Positions 8,721-16,817 of a stretch of DNA of 64,000 nt are shown here, one piece after another; within the stretch, counting starts at the first letter, position 1, and each line of letters starts with the position of its first letter. The position numbers and the translations under genes are program-made. The DNA is from Verrucomicrobiia bacterium (GTDB taxonomy: Bacteria; Verrucomicrobiota; Verrucomicrobiia; Limisphaerales; JADLHS01), in assembly GCA_026125285.1 (NCBI GenBank), contig JAHCLO010000004.1, forward strand, positions 1 through 64,000, read 5' to 3'. The notes beneath the pieces were generated by a model that was not told the origin of the DNA, searched no databases, and was given only the letters and a program-made list of their open reading frames with translations.

Positions 8721-11112
8721 GCGTCTTGTTCGTGCCGTCGTCCTCGATTGGATCCATGACGTTGCTCCAGCTCAGGGAACTCACGCCATTGGTGTTCTGC
8801 TGAAGCACGTAGTCCGTCCAAACGGAGGGCCAGGTTACGGCCAGAGAATTCGCGCCGGTGCGCCCGATGGAAAGGGTGGGCGCCAGGTCAATATGGAAGA
8901 TGGCGCCAGCTCCAATGGCGCCGGGTTCGCCCTGACCGCCGTATGGCGCAGCGAAAAAGAGGCTGCGGCCGGACAGCACCAACCGCGTCGGGGCATGAGT
9001 ACCCTTCGACACAGGCAACTGACTGTCGCCAAAGTGAGCGATGACCATGAATCCGGTGCCGTCGGTGTTGATCTTAAACAGCGTGCCCGACCCGAACTTT
9101 CCTCCCCAACTCGTCGTTCCGTAGAGGGTGTTGCCCCGGACGGGTCCTGGTCGGGGAAACGCGCCGTCGCTGTTGGTATAGGTCAAGAGAACCGGGTCCG
9201 CCACCAACTGGCTGAAATGCTTTAGGATGGTGAAACCGGTTCCGTCTGTGTTCACTCGAAACAAAGCGCCGGAGTCCAACACCCCCGCGGCTTCATAACT
9301 CCCCCACGTGCCATAAAGCGTTTCACCCGACAGCGTCAGCAGCGGACTCAAAGTAGGTTGTTCAGAATCAATCGTCTCCTGTTTGGTGAAGTGCTTCAGA
9401 ACCATGAAGCCGCTGCCGTCGGTGTTCAGCTTGAAAACCGTTCCACCGCCGAATTGGCCGGCGCGGCTTGCCGTCCCGTAAAGGGTGGTGCCGGCCAGTA
9501 ACAATTCCTCATCCCGCAGGAGGTCACCATCACTGTTAGTCCATGCTCCAATGGAGTCGTCTGAAATGTTGGGGCTGAATTGGTGCAGCAACGCGTACCC
9601 GGAGCCGTCCGTGTTCAGTTTGAAGACCTTCCCGGTGTCAGGATCGCTACCACTCCCATCGGGATCGCTACCCCTGGGGATCGTGCCGTAGAGCGTGTTG
9701 CCGGAAATCACCAGCGGCGCCATGGGGCCAGTCTCTTCGTCGGGCGCCCAGATGAATTCCTTGAGAACCAAGAAACCGGTACCGTCGGTGTTCATCCGGA
9801 ATGCCGACCCCACGGATTCATCACCGTTCTCCAGAGAGCTCCCCTCCCCAATCCCGTACAGGGTCGAGCCTGTTTCTTCCAGCCGTACCGCCCGGCTGGC
9901 AAAGCGAGGCTCGGACACTTGAAACGTGGTGAAACCCGAGCCGTCCGGGTTCATCTTGAAGACTCTTGGTAATCCATCTGGTGTGTGATCAATCCCGTAA
10001 AGCACGCCGTCGGACACGGTCAGCAGCCCGGGAAACCTGCCGTCCGGAAAGAGGTTGACCACCATGAACTCGTGCAGCACGGCAAAGCCGGTGCCGTCGG
10101 TGTTGATCTTGAAGAGCGCACCTCCCCTGCCATCCAGGCCCTCACCCTCCGCAAAGCCACGCGGAGACTGGGCCACGCCATAGATGGTGTGTGCCGCCAC
10201 GGTCAAAATCTTTACGTGGTAATATCCGTGGCTCGTGGCGGGCGGATTGGTGCTCTCGGTGAAGTGCTTCAGCACGGTGTAGTCCGCGCCATCCATGTTC
10301 TTCGAGAACAGAGGGGGGACGGATCCAAAGAACCTGCCTTCGTAGTACACATCCCCAAACACGAACACGCCGGTGGTGTAGCTCGTTCCGTCGGTTTTCA
10401 CCTTGAACTGGCTGGTGTAGAGCGTGTCGCCCAGCAGCATCAGCGACCAGTTGAAGTTCGCCGCGGAAGGCAGGTCAACGAGCGCGGTGTAGCCGGTGCC
10501 GTCCGTGTTGAGTCGGAACACAGTGGCGTGTCCGCCACCTGCGGTCGTCCCGAAGATCTGGTTACTGGAAACCAGAATGTCCAGGTGCGATTCGGGACCG
10601 AGGTCAGGCTCGCGGTAGGGGAAACCTGACAGCTCGGTAAAACCCGTGCCGTCGGTGTTGATCTTGAACCCCCAGCCGTAGAGCGTGTCGCCCGATAGCA
10701 CGATGCCCGGTGGGACTACGCTCGGCGGAATTGGAACTCCGTCTTTGAGAACGGTATAGCCGGTGCCGTCGGTGTTGATCTTGAACACCGTCATCAAGTC
10801 ACCGCCGAAGCGCCCACTCGTGCTGCGCGCGCCGTAGAGCGTGCTGCCGGAGAGTGCCAGGTGCCCGCTGAATCGCACTTCGCCGCCGGTAAGGGATAAC
10901 TGCTTCAAGATTGTGAAACCGCTTCCGTCGGGCTGCCAACGATACAGCCAGTAAGGGTTCATCCCGTAGAGTGTCCCATCCTCAGCCCGCACGAGGTCGT
11001 CCGGGGGCAGCGGCGGTATGGCCTCGTGACGGTAACTCTTGAGGGTGGTAATGACCTGCGCTGAAGCCGGGATCACCAGCATGACCAACAGCGGTAGAAT
11101 CAGGGATTTCAT
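8668..11112 (-). CDS. Exported GloVer-repeat protein (paralogue 1)
   Basis: An 814-residue secreted protein. From ATG 11112 it has signal peptide MKSLILPLLVMLVIPASAQ; an ATG seven codons earlier is also possible. The body consists of tandem repeats of about 40-60 residues with the hallmarks LSGNTLYGT, GG..G.GTVFKINTDG and TGF.VLKHF. These match the Gloeo/Verruco (GloVer) repeat described in NCBI models, probably a beta-propeller or solenoid. The C-terminal 70 residues (LAVTWPSVWTDYVLQQNTN...NRFYRLVSP) form a separate small beta module shared with other exported proteins here. It is a tandem duplicate of the next gene upstream, which ends 18 bases away. The role is unknown, probably cell-surface. 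Confidence 0.85.
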   Translation of the reverse strand: MKSLILPLLVMLVIPASAQVITTLKSYRHEAIPPLPPDDLVRAEDGTLYGMNPYWLYRWQPDGSGFTILKQLSLTGGEVRFSGHLALSGSTLYGARSTSGRFGGDLMTVFKINTDGTGYTVLKDGVPIPPSVVPPGIVLSGDTLYGWGFKINTDGTGFTELSGFPYREPDLGPESHLDILVSSNQIFGTTAGGGHATVFRLNTDGTGYTALVDLPSAANFNWSLMLLGDTLYTSQFKVKTDGTSYTTGVFVFGDVYYEGRFFGSVPPLFSKNMDGADYTVLKHFTESTNPPATSHGYYHVKILTVAAHTIYGVAQSPRGFAEGEGLDGRGGALFKINTDGTGFAVLHEFMVVNLFPDGRFPGLLTVSDGVLYGIDHTPDGLPRVFKMNPDGSGFTTFQVSEPRFASRAVRLEETGSTLYGIGEGSSLENGDESVGSAFRMNTDGTGFLVLKEFIWAPDEETGPMAPLVISGNTLYGTIPRGSDPDGSGSDPDTGKVFKLNTDGSGYALLHQFSPNISDDSIGAWTNSDGDLLRDEELLLAGTTLYGTASRAGQFGGGTVFKLNTDGSGFMVLKHFTKQETIDSEQPTLSPLLTLSGETLYGTWGSYEAAGVLDSGALFRVNTDGTGFTILKHFSQLVADPVLLTYTNSDGAFPRPGPVRGNTLYGTTSWGGKFGSGTLFKINTDGTGFMVIAHFGDSQLPVSKGTHAPTRLVLSGRSLFFAAPYGGQGEPGAIGAGAIFHIDLAPTLSIGRTGANSLAVTWPSVWTDYVLQQNTNGVSSLSWSNVMDPIEDDGTNKTLIVNPTGGNRFYRLVSP

Positions 11113-11129
11113 GCATTGGCACGTTTGAT

Positions 11130-13565
11130 TCAAGGTTGAACCAGCCGGTAGAACCGACTCCCACCGGTTGGGTTAACAACTAGCGTCTTGTTTGTTCCGT
11201 TGTCGTCAACCGAGTCGGTGACGTTGCTCCAGTTCACGGAATTCCCGGTGTCGGTGTTTTGCTGAAGCACGTAATCGGTCCAAACGGATGGCCAGGTTAC
11301 GGCCAGAGAATTCGCGCCGGTGCGCTGGATGGAAAGGGTGGGCGTTAGATCAATCCTGTAAACTGCGCCGGCTCCGTGGTCGCCACCCGATGGCGCGGAA
11401 CCGTAAAGGGTGTTTCCTGACACCACCAAACCCCGCAGGCCTCCGCCATCCCAAGGCTGACCGCCCTTTTCAAGGTGCTCCAGCACGGCAAAGCCGGTGC
11501 CGTCGGTGTTCACCTTGAACAGCGTGCCCGCCCCGAACTGACCACCCCGGCTCGTTGTCCCGTAAAGGGTATTGCGCCAAAGCGCCAGCCCCATGATGGG
11601 ATTCACGCCGTCGCTGTTGGTATAGGCAGAGACATTGTTGTCCCAAATGCCATCGGCGAACTGTTTCACCACGATGAAGCCGGTACCATCAGTGTTGACG
11701 CGGAATACCGTCCCACCTGCTCCTTCGACGTACTCCGGTGTCGAGATCCCGTAAAGTGTGTCGCCTGACAGCGTCAGCCTTCCACGCGGATGAGGTGTTT
11801 CCGGCGGGAAGTGCTTCAAAACCGTGAAGCCGGTGCCATCGGTGTTCATCTTGAACACCGTCCCGTAGCCGAATTGGCCGCCTTCAAACGCCGTTCCGAA
11901 GAGCGCATTGCCCTGGACCGTCAACTCCGGCAGATGCGGATATACTCCAAGAACGCCATCATGATTCGTCCATACTGCGTTGAGAGTATCCAAAACAGGC
12001 AGGCTGAAGGTGTGCAGGATGGTGTGCCCGGCGCCGTCTGAGTTCAGCTTGAAAACTTTCCCGCTATCAACATGACCGCTATGCGTGGATTCGGCGTCAA
12101 TCGTCCCGTAGAGTACGTCGCCCGACACTGCCATGCCTGTGGAGGGGAAGGCGGAGTTCCCGTCAACGGACGGGATGAACTCCTTCAACACCGCCAACCC
12201 GGTGCCATCGGTGTTCACACGGAACACCCGCGCATTCGAGTAATCGTCGTTTCCCAAAGGACGCCCGTGCAACAGTCCGAACAGGGTTGAACCCGACACG
12301 GTCAAGCGCGCATCCGGATTGCTCTCCGCCAAAAGCGGGGTGAAGCCGGTTCCGTCGGTATTCATTCTGAAAACCCTTGGGTTCCCTTCGGAGGAGAAGT
12401 CAGATCCGTAAAGCACACCATCCGACACTGTCAGCGGCCCGGGAGTATAACCGTCGGGACGAAGATTCACCTCCATGAACTCGTGCAGCACGGCAAAACC
12501 AGTGCCGTCGGTGTTCATTTTGAACAACGCCCCTCCCCGGCCGTCGAGACCATCAACACCCTCGAAGCCACTGGGTGATACAGCCAATCCGTAAATGGTG
12601 CCGCCCGCCACGGTCAAAACGTCCAGCACGGAATCAGGGTTGCTCTCGGTCAAGCGCTTCAATTCCGCGAAGCCGGTGCCGTTCGTACTCATCTTGAAGA
12701 CTGCCCAACTGGCGCGGTTGTTGGTATAAGAAGCGGTTGCCCAATAGAATGCGCCGTCGGAGTGTTCCAGCCGCCTGTTCCAATTTGGAAGGCTCGCATT
12801 GCTCAAGACGCTGTAGCCTGTTCCATCAGGATGCACCTTGAACATCCGATCCGGGAACCCATAGCCGTACAGCGTGTCGCCGACGGCTTTCAGCCGCCAA
12901 CCGCCAATGCCCAGCCCGTCCCCTGGGTCAACGTTCACGGTGTAGCCGGCGCTGCCGTCCAAGTTCAGTCTGAAAACCGTCCCGGCGTCATGAAGTCCGC
13001 CACGGCTGGTCGAAGCGAAGTAGCTGTCGCCGGAGACTTCAAAGTCCAAGTACCAGTCCTGGAGGCCGTCCCAAGGTGGAAACCCGACCAATTCGCCATA
13101 GCCCGTGCCATCAGTGTTGATCTTGAACCCCCAGCCGTAGAGGGTGTTTCCTGACAACACCACGCCTCCTCCTCCCCCCGCGTACGCAATCTGCAGCCGA
13201 CGGGATGAATTCCCTGCCAACACCTCCCCGATGACGGTGAAACCCGAACCGTCGGTGTTGATCTGGAACACTTTGAAATCAGCACCCATGCCGTAAAGCG
13301 TGTTGCCCGAGAGCGACAACGACCCGCCGAAGCCTTCCAGTGGCCCCGCCTGCCTCAGGATGGAAAAGCCGCTTCCATCAGCTTGCCACCGGTAGAGCGC
13401 ATAAGGGCTCATCCCGTAGAGTGTGCCGTCCTCACCCAGGACGAGGTTGTTCGGCGGCAAGAGTGGCTGGTCATCGTAGCGGTAGCTCTTGAGGGTCGTG
13501 ACAACCTGCGCCGAAGCTTGAGCGGCGAACAATGCGACCAGCAAATTTAGAATCAATCGTTTCAA
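11130..13565 (-). CDS. Exported GloVer-repeat protein (paralogue 2)
   Basis: About 811 residues if started at the TTG at 13565 (LKRLILNLLVALFAAQASAQ is then a proper signal peptide). An ATG at 13643 adds 26 polar residues in front and overlaps the upstream gene. The protein has the same architecture as the neighbouring paralogue: an N-terminal VVTTLKSYRYD segment, many LYG...GTVFKMNTDGTGFTVL repeats, and a C-terminal module ending GGSRFYRLVQP. The two proteins align along their whole length, so this is a tandem gene duplication. Gene order and strand suggest co-transcription from the HAF-repeat gene downwards. Confidence 0.82.
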   Translation of the reverse strand: MKRLILNLLVALFAAQASAQVVTTLKSYRYDDQPLLPPNNLVLGEDGTLYGMSPYALYRWQADGSGFSILRQAGPLEGFGGSLSLSGNTLYGMGADFKVFQINTDGSGFTVIGEVLAGNSSRRLQIAYAGGGGGVVLSGNTLYGWGFKINTDGTGYGELVGFPPWDGLQDWYLDFEVSGDSYFASTSRGGLHDAGTVFRLNLDGSAGYTVNVDPGDGLGIGGWRLKAVGDTLYGYGFPDRMFKVHPDGTGYSVLSNASLPNWNRRLEHSDGAFYWATASYTNNRASWAVFKMSTNGTGFAELKRLTESNPDSVLDVLTVAGGTIYGLAVSPSGFEGVDGLDGRGGALFKMNTDGTGFAVLHEFMEVNLRPDGYTPGPLTVSDGVLYGSDFSSEGNPRVFRMNTDGTGFTPLLAESNPDARLTVSGSTLFGLLHGRPLGNDDYSNARVFRVNTDGTGLAVLKEFIPSVDGNSAFPSTGMAVSGDVLYGTIDAESTHSGHVDSGKVFKLNSDGAGHTILHTFSLPVLDTLNAVWTNHDGVLGVYPHLPELTVQGNALFGTAFEGGQFGYGTVFKMNTDGTGFTVLKHFPPETPHPRGRLTLSGDTLYGISTPEYVEGAGGTVFRVNTDGTGFIVVKQFADGIWDNNVSAYTNSDGVNPIMGLALWRNTLYGTTSRGGQFGAGTLFKVNTDGTGFAVLEHLEKGGQPWDGGGLRGLVVSGNTLYGSAPSGGDHGAGAVYRIDLTPTLSIQRTGANSLAVTWPSVWTDYVLQQNTDTGNSVNWSNVTDSVDDNGTNKTLVVNPTGGSRFYRLVQP

Positions 13566-13617
13566 GAGCCAATCCTCCGAGAAGTGGTTATTACCCGACC
13601 ATGGATTGGGCGTTGGT

Positions 13618-15354
13618 TTATTTTGTCCGCACCGACGCGACATTTGAGGCCGGGCTTTCCAAGCCGTTGCTGTTTACCGCAGTGACGACATAGCTGTAGC
13701 TGGTTCTTGGGGCGGTCTGATTATCCTGATAGGAAGTTCCGGCGTTGATCTGCGCGACCTGCACATAGGAACCGCGGCTCGTCGAGCGATAGATCCGGTT
13801 CCACTGAATCGCCGGGCTGGTGGATTGCTTCCAGCTCAAGCCAACTCCAGGGCCTTTCTTGGGAACAGTAGCTGCCAAGCCGGAGGGCGCTGCCGGTGGG
13901 GCCAGGGACATCGCCGAGACCTCGACAGAATCTGTGCTCTCGTCCAAGCCGTCCACGGCGGACACCACGTAGAAGTAGCGGACCCCGTTCATCGCCGTGG
14001 TGTCGTCGAAGAAATAGTTGTTGGAGAATCCGGCAACTGATTCGGTGATGGTGGCGATGGTGGTATAGGGACCACCGCTGATCGTGGAGCGCTTCAACCG
14101 GTAGCTCCAGCCGCTGTCCAACCCCATCCAGTAGAGACGGACGACCCCCTCGTACACCCACGAGTAGAGAACGGGGGGCTCGAGGGTTGAAGGTTGACTC
14201 GTCGGGGTAAGCAGGGAATAGCCGCCGCCAGCTTCCACCAGAATCTGGCCGACGTTGTTGATGGCAAGGCCGCTCCAGAGACTGCCCGGGTAAGCGTTGG
14301 GTGTGGAGGCCGAGAGGAGCGTGTTCAGGTCGCGGGCGTTGTTCGGCCCATCCCACAGGCCGGCGGCGAACAAGTAGCCTTCCCACTCGAGCATGCCGAC
14401 GATCTTCCCCGCGTCATTGATCCCGTTTTGATAAGCGTGCCACGATGGGTACGAAGGTGAAACACCCTCCGTGCCGTACCAAATCCAGGATTCCCCGCAG
14501 ATGACGCCGGCGTTGTTGATGTCGGCGATCTTTCCCGACGCGGGATTTTCGTGCGCGTAGAGGATTGCCATCGACCCGCTCGTGCCGTTCGGAACATGCG
14601 GGGTCCAGCGGGCGCCGTAGCCCCAACCGTCATTACCCTGCTCGTAGATGGGGCCAGTGGACCACACTACGGCGACGCGCCCGGAGTTATCTATGTCCCG
14701 GGCGAACGATTGGGCCCCAGCTACCGGCGGTACCAGCTTCGCGACGTCGCTTCCCTTCCAGATGACGGCTTCCGTCACGGGATCGGCACCGGTTCCCGTG
14801 TAAACTTGCCCCACGATCGTGCCGGCGTCGTTGATCGCAAACGCCCGGCTGAAAGTGGTGCCACCGACGGCCGGCAATTCCCGGACCGTTCCATTTTCCC
14901 AAATGCAGGCCTGCTCCCCGCCGGTGGTACCGGTGGAACATTGCCCGACAACCTGGCCGGCATTGTTGAGGCCCCTTGCAACTCCGGTCACCGTTCCCGG
15001 CAACAGGGGCAGCACAATGAATGTGCCTTGATCCCACACCGCTGGCTGCGCCCACTGACCTGGAGGTGTGTACCTTCCGGCAACTTGTCCCAAGTCATTC
15101 ATCGCCCTGGCCTGAAATCCACCGCCTGCCGGAACCACAATGTCGGTCGGCAGATACCTCTGGGCGATGGCGGGTGGCGTAACGACAATGACCAGCATCA
15201 GGATCAGGAGAATGGTCTGCTGGAAAGCACGGCTGCCGGTGACTTTCCGACGAACTGAACCGGTGCGTTCGCCTGGTGGCACATCCTTGGAGCATGGACT
15301 GCGATTCGCTTCGTTTGATCGCATGACGCGGGCTGAGGTTTTGCTGGTCTTCAT
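13618..15354 (-). CDS. Exported HAF-repeat protein with fibronectin-III domains
   Basis: A 578-residue protein from ATG 15354. The first 70 residues are charged with a hydrophobic segment QQTILLILMLVIVVTPPAIAQ, so this is an unusually long signal peptide or a membrane anchor. Residues about 75-380 contain HAF-type repeats (ARAMNDLGQVAGRY, ARGLNNAGQVVGQC, AFAINDAGTIVGQV, AINNVGQILVEA), known in many extracellular bacterial proteins. Two fibronectin type III-like domains follow at about 395-578 (VLYSWVYEGVVRLYWMGLD..., PSGLAATVPKKGPGVGLSWK...). There is no enzyme motif. It is probably a surface-displayed or secreted binding protein, upstream of the GloVer genes. Confidence 0.8.
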   Translation of the reverse strand: MKTSKTSARVMRSNEANRSPCSKDVPPGERTGSVRRKVTGSRAFQQTILLILMLVIVVTPPAIAQRYLPTDIVVPAGGGFQARAMNDLGQVAGRYTPPGQWAQPAVWDQGTFIVLPLLPGTVTGVARGLNNAGQVVGQCSTGTTGGEQACIWENGTVRELPAVGGTTFSRAFAINDAGTIVGQVYTGTGADPVTEAVIWKGSDVAKLVPPVAGAQSFARDIDNSGRVAVVWSTGPIYEQGNDGWGYGARWTPHVPNGTSGSMAILYAHENPASGKIADINNAGVICGESWIWYGTEGVSPSYPSWHAYQNGINDAGKIVGMLEWEGYLFAAGLWDGPNNARDLNTLLSASTPNAYPGSLWSGLAINNVGQILVEAGGGYSLLTPTSQPSTLEPPVLYSWVYEGVVRLYWMGLDSGWSYRLKRSTISGGPYTTIATITESVAGFSNNYFFDDTTAMNGVRYFYVVSAVDGLDESTDSVEVSAMSLAPPAAPSGLAATVPKKGPGVGLSWKQSTSPAIQWNRIYRSTSRGSYVQVAQINAGTSYQDNQTAPRTSYSYVVTAVNSNGLESPASNVASVRTK

Positions 15355-15392
15355 ATTGGTTGCAGTTGGAAGGTCAGTTGGTTGGCTTGAAA

Positions 15393-16619
15393 TCACCTGA
15401 GGTAGTTATCGAGGATGTAATTGGCCACATCCTTTCCCTGGCGAGCGCCGGCTTCCTGCTCGAACCGGAAATGGATGCCGCCATAGACCCGGGCGTCGTC
15501 AATGTCGTCGCAGATTTGCTTGAACTCCGTGTAGTTGAGCGTCAAGCCCAACGTGGGATTGGTCAGGGTAATGGCGTGGTCCTGTTTGCCGAAGACGCGC
15601 TCCAGCACCCGGCGGGCGGCGCCGGACAAGGTCGCGTGAGCCGAAGGATAGCTGGGGAACGCCGGAGTCGGGAGCAACGGCGACCAGGCCACATCTGGAT
15701 CGGTCTGGTGATTCCTGTCGCTGTCGCCGCCCCGGATCGCCGTCAAGGGCCGCCAGAAATTGTAGTAATACTTGGACTCGTAGGTGGCGATCGAGGCGTC
15801 GGCAATGGCCATGGCCAGCAGGGCAAAGATTCGGGCGTTCTCCGAAAGCGTCCGGCCTTGCGCAAGGCTGACCTGACGCGCGGGCGGGTTCCACGTCTGG
15901 ATCGGCGAGGCGGCGGCGAAGAAGCGCGCGACATCGGTGCGATCCTGCGGACGGAAGGCGCTGAGATTCTGCCCGACGAGCTTTACCTCGTTGTAATCAT
16001 GCGCGTATTTTCCCGTGCGAAGTCCGGGCGGTGGCGGCAGTCGGAACTGGGAGCCTTCTTCCATGCCGAACGGTGTCACCAAACCCCAGCCCGGCAGGGA
16101 AGCCGGTGCGAAGTTGGGCGGTGCTGGCTGCCAATCCCCGGGATTGGTTCCCGGCGTGTACGGTGTGGTGCCAGCCTGGGCGGCGCCGTCATTCGCCCGG
16201 AGCAGCAGCATGGCGGCGGCGGCAACCTCACCGACAGCGATACCGTCTTCCTTGGCGGGACCAGCTGGAATTGCGGCAAGTGCCGACTCACGCAAGGTAT
16301 TCAAGTTCCCAGCGCTTCCCGAGAACAGGGTCACGAGTGTCCGATGAGCAGCGGCGATGGTTGCCGCGTCCGGCGAGGCGCCCGGCGGGGCGGTGATCGT
16401 CCCAAGGTATGGTTCGTAATCCCCGATGATGGAGTTGACCGCCTCGAAGACGGCCAGCTGCACGATCGCCCCCGAGCGCGCCTGCACGTTGGCGTTACCA
16501 GACGCGACGGTCGTCTGCATGATCTGATTCCAATCCGTGACTTCATCCGCTTTGACAGTCATAGGAGTGGTGAGTGCCGCGAGTGTCAGCAGGGTGGAAA
16601 CTAAACGTTGGATTTTCAC
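15393..16619 (-). CDS. Secreted vanadium-dependent haloperoxidase-like protein
   Basis: 408 residues from a GTG start at 16619, preceded by a good ribosome binding site (AAAGAAAGG) and giving signal peptide VKIQRLVSTLLTLAALTTPM. It has the vanadate-binding motifs of the PAP2/vanadium haloperoxidase superfamily: Lys283-x6-Arg-Pro (KYYYNFWRP), PSAH at 325-328, and Arg377-x5-His383 (RVYGGIHF). Family members oxidise halides with hydrogen peroxide or act as acid phosphatases. The long spacing and overall layout fit the haloperoxidase side, but halide specificity cannot be read here. It precedes the HAF-repeat gene on the same strand with 38 bases between. Confidence 0.85.
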   Translation of the reverse strand: MKIQRLVSTLLTLAALTTPMTVKADEVTDWNQIMQTTVASGNANVQARSGAIVQLAVFEAVNSIIGDYEPYLGTITAPPGASPDAATIAAAHRTLVTLFSGSAGNLNTLRESALAAIPAGPAKEDGIAVGEVAAAAMLLLRANDGAAQAGTTPYTPGTNPGDWQPAPPNFAPASLPGWGLVTPFGMEEGSQFRLPPPPGLRTGKYAHDYNEVKLVGQNLSAFRPQDRTDVARFFAAASPIQTWNPPARQVSLAQGRTLSENARIFALLAMAIADASIATYESKYYYNFWRPLTAIRGGDSDRNHQTDPDVAWSPLLPTPAFPSYPSAHATLSGAARRVLERVFGKQDHAITLTNPTLGLTLNYTEFKQICDDIDDARVYGGIHFRFEQEAGARQGKDVANYILDNYLR

Positions 16620-16817
16620 AATGGGCCTTTCTTTGTTGTTGGTTTGTTGCGTTCCACCTCTCAAGGCGCAAAGCGGAGGAAAAAGGGGACAGAGAAAAAA
16701 TCAGAAGAGAGAATTCAATTACCAACCGGGTTACGCGACTCTTGTAGCTGGACTGCGGGAACTACGTGTTGAGGGAGGTTGACCTACGTCAACAGCGGCA
16801 CTCCCTCCACAGAGGGC

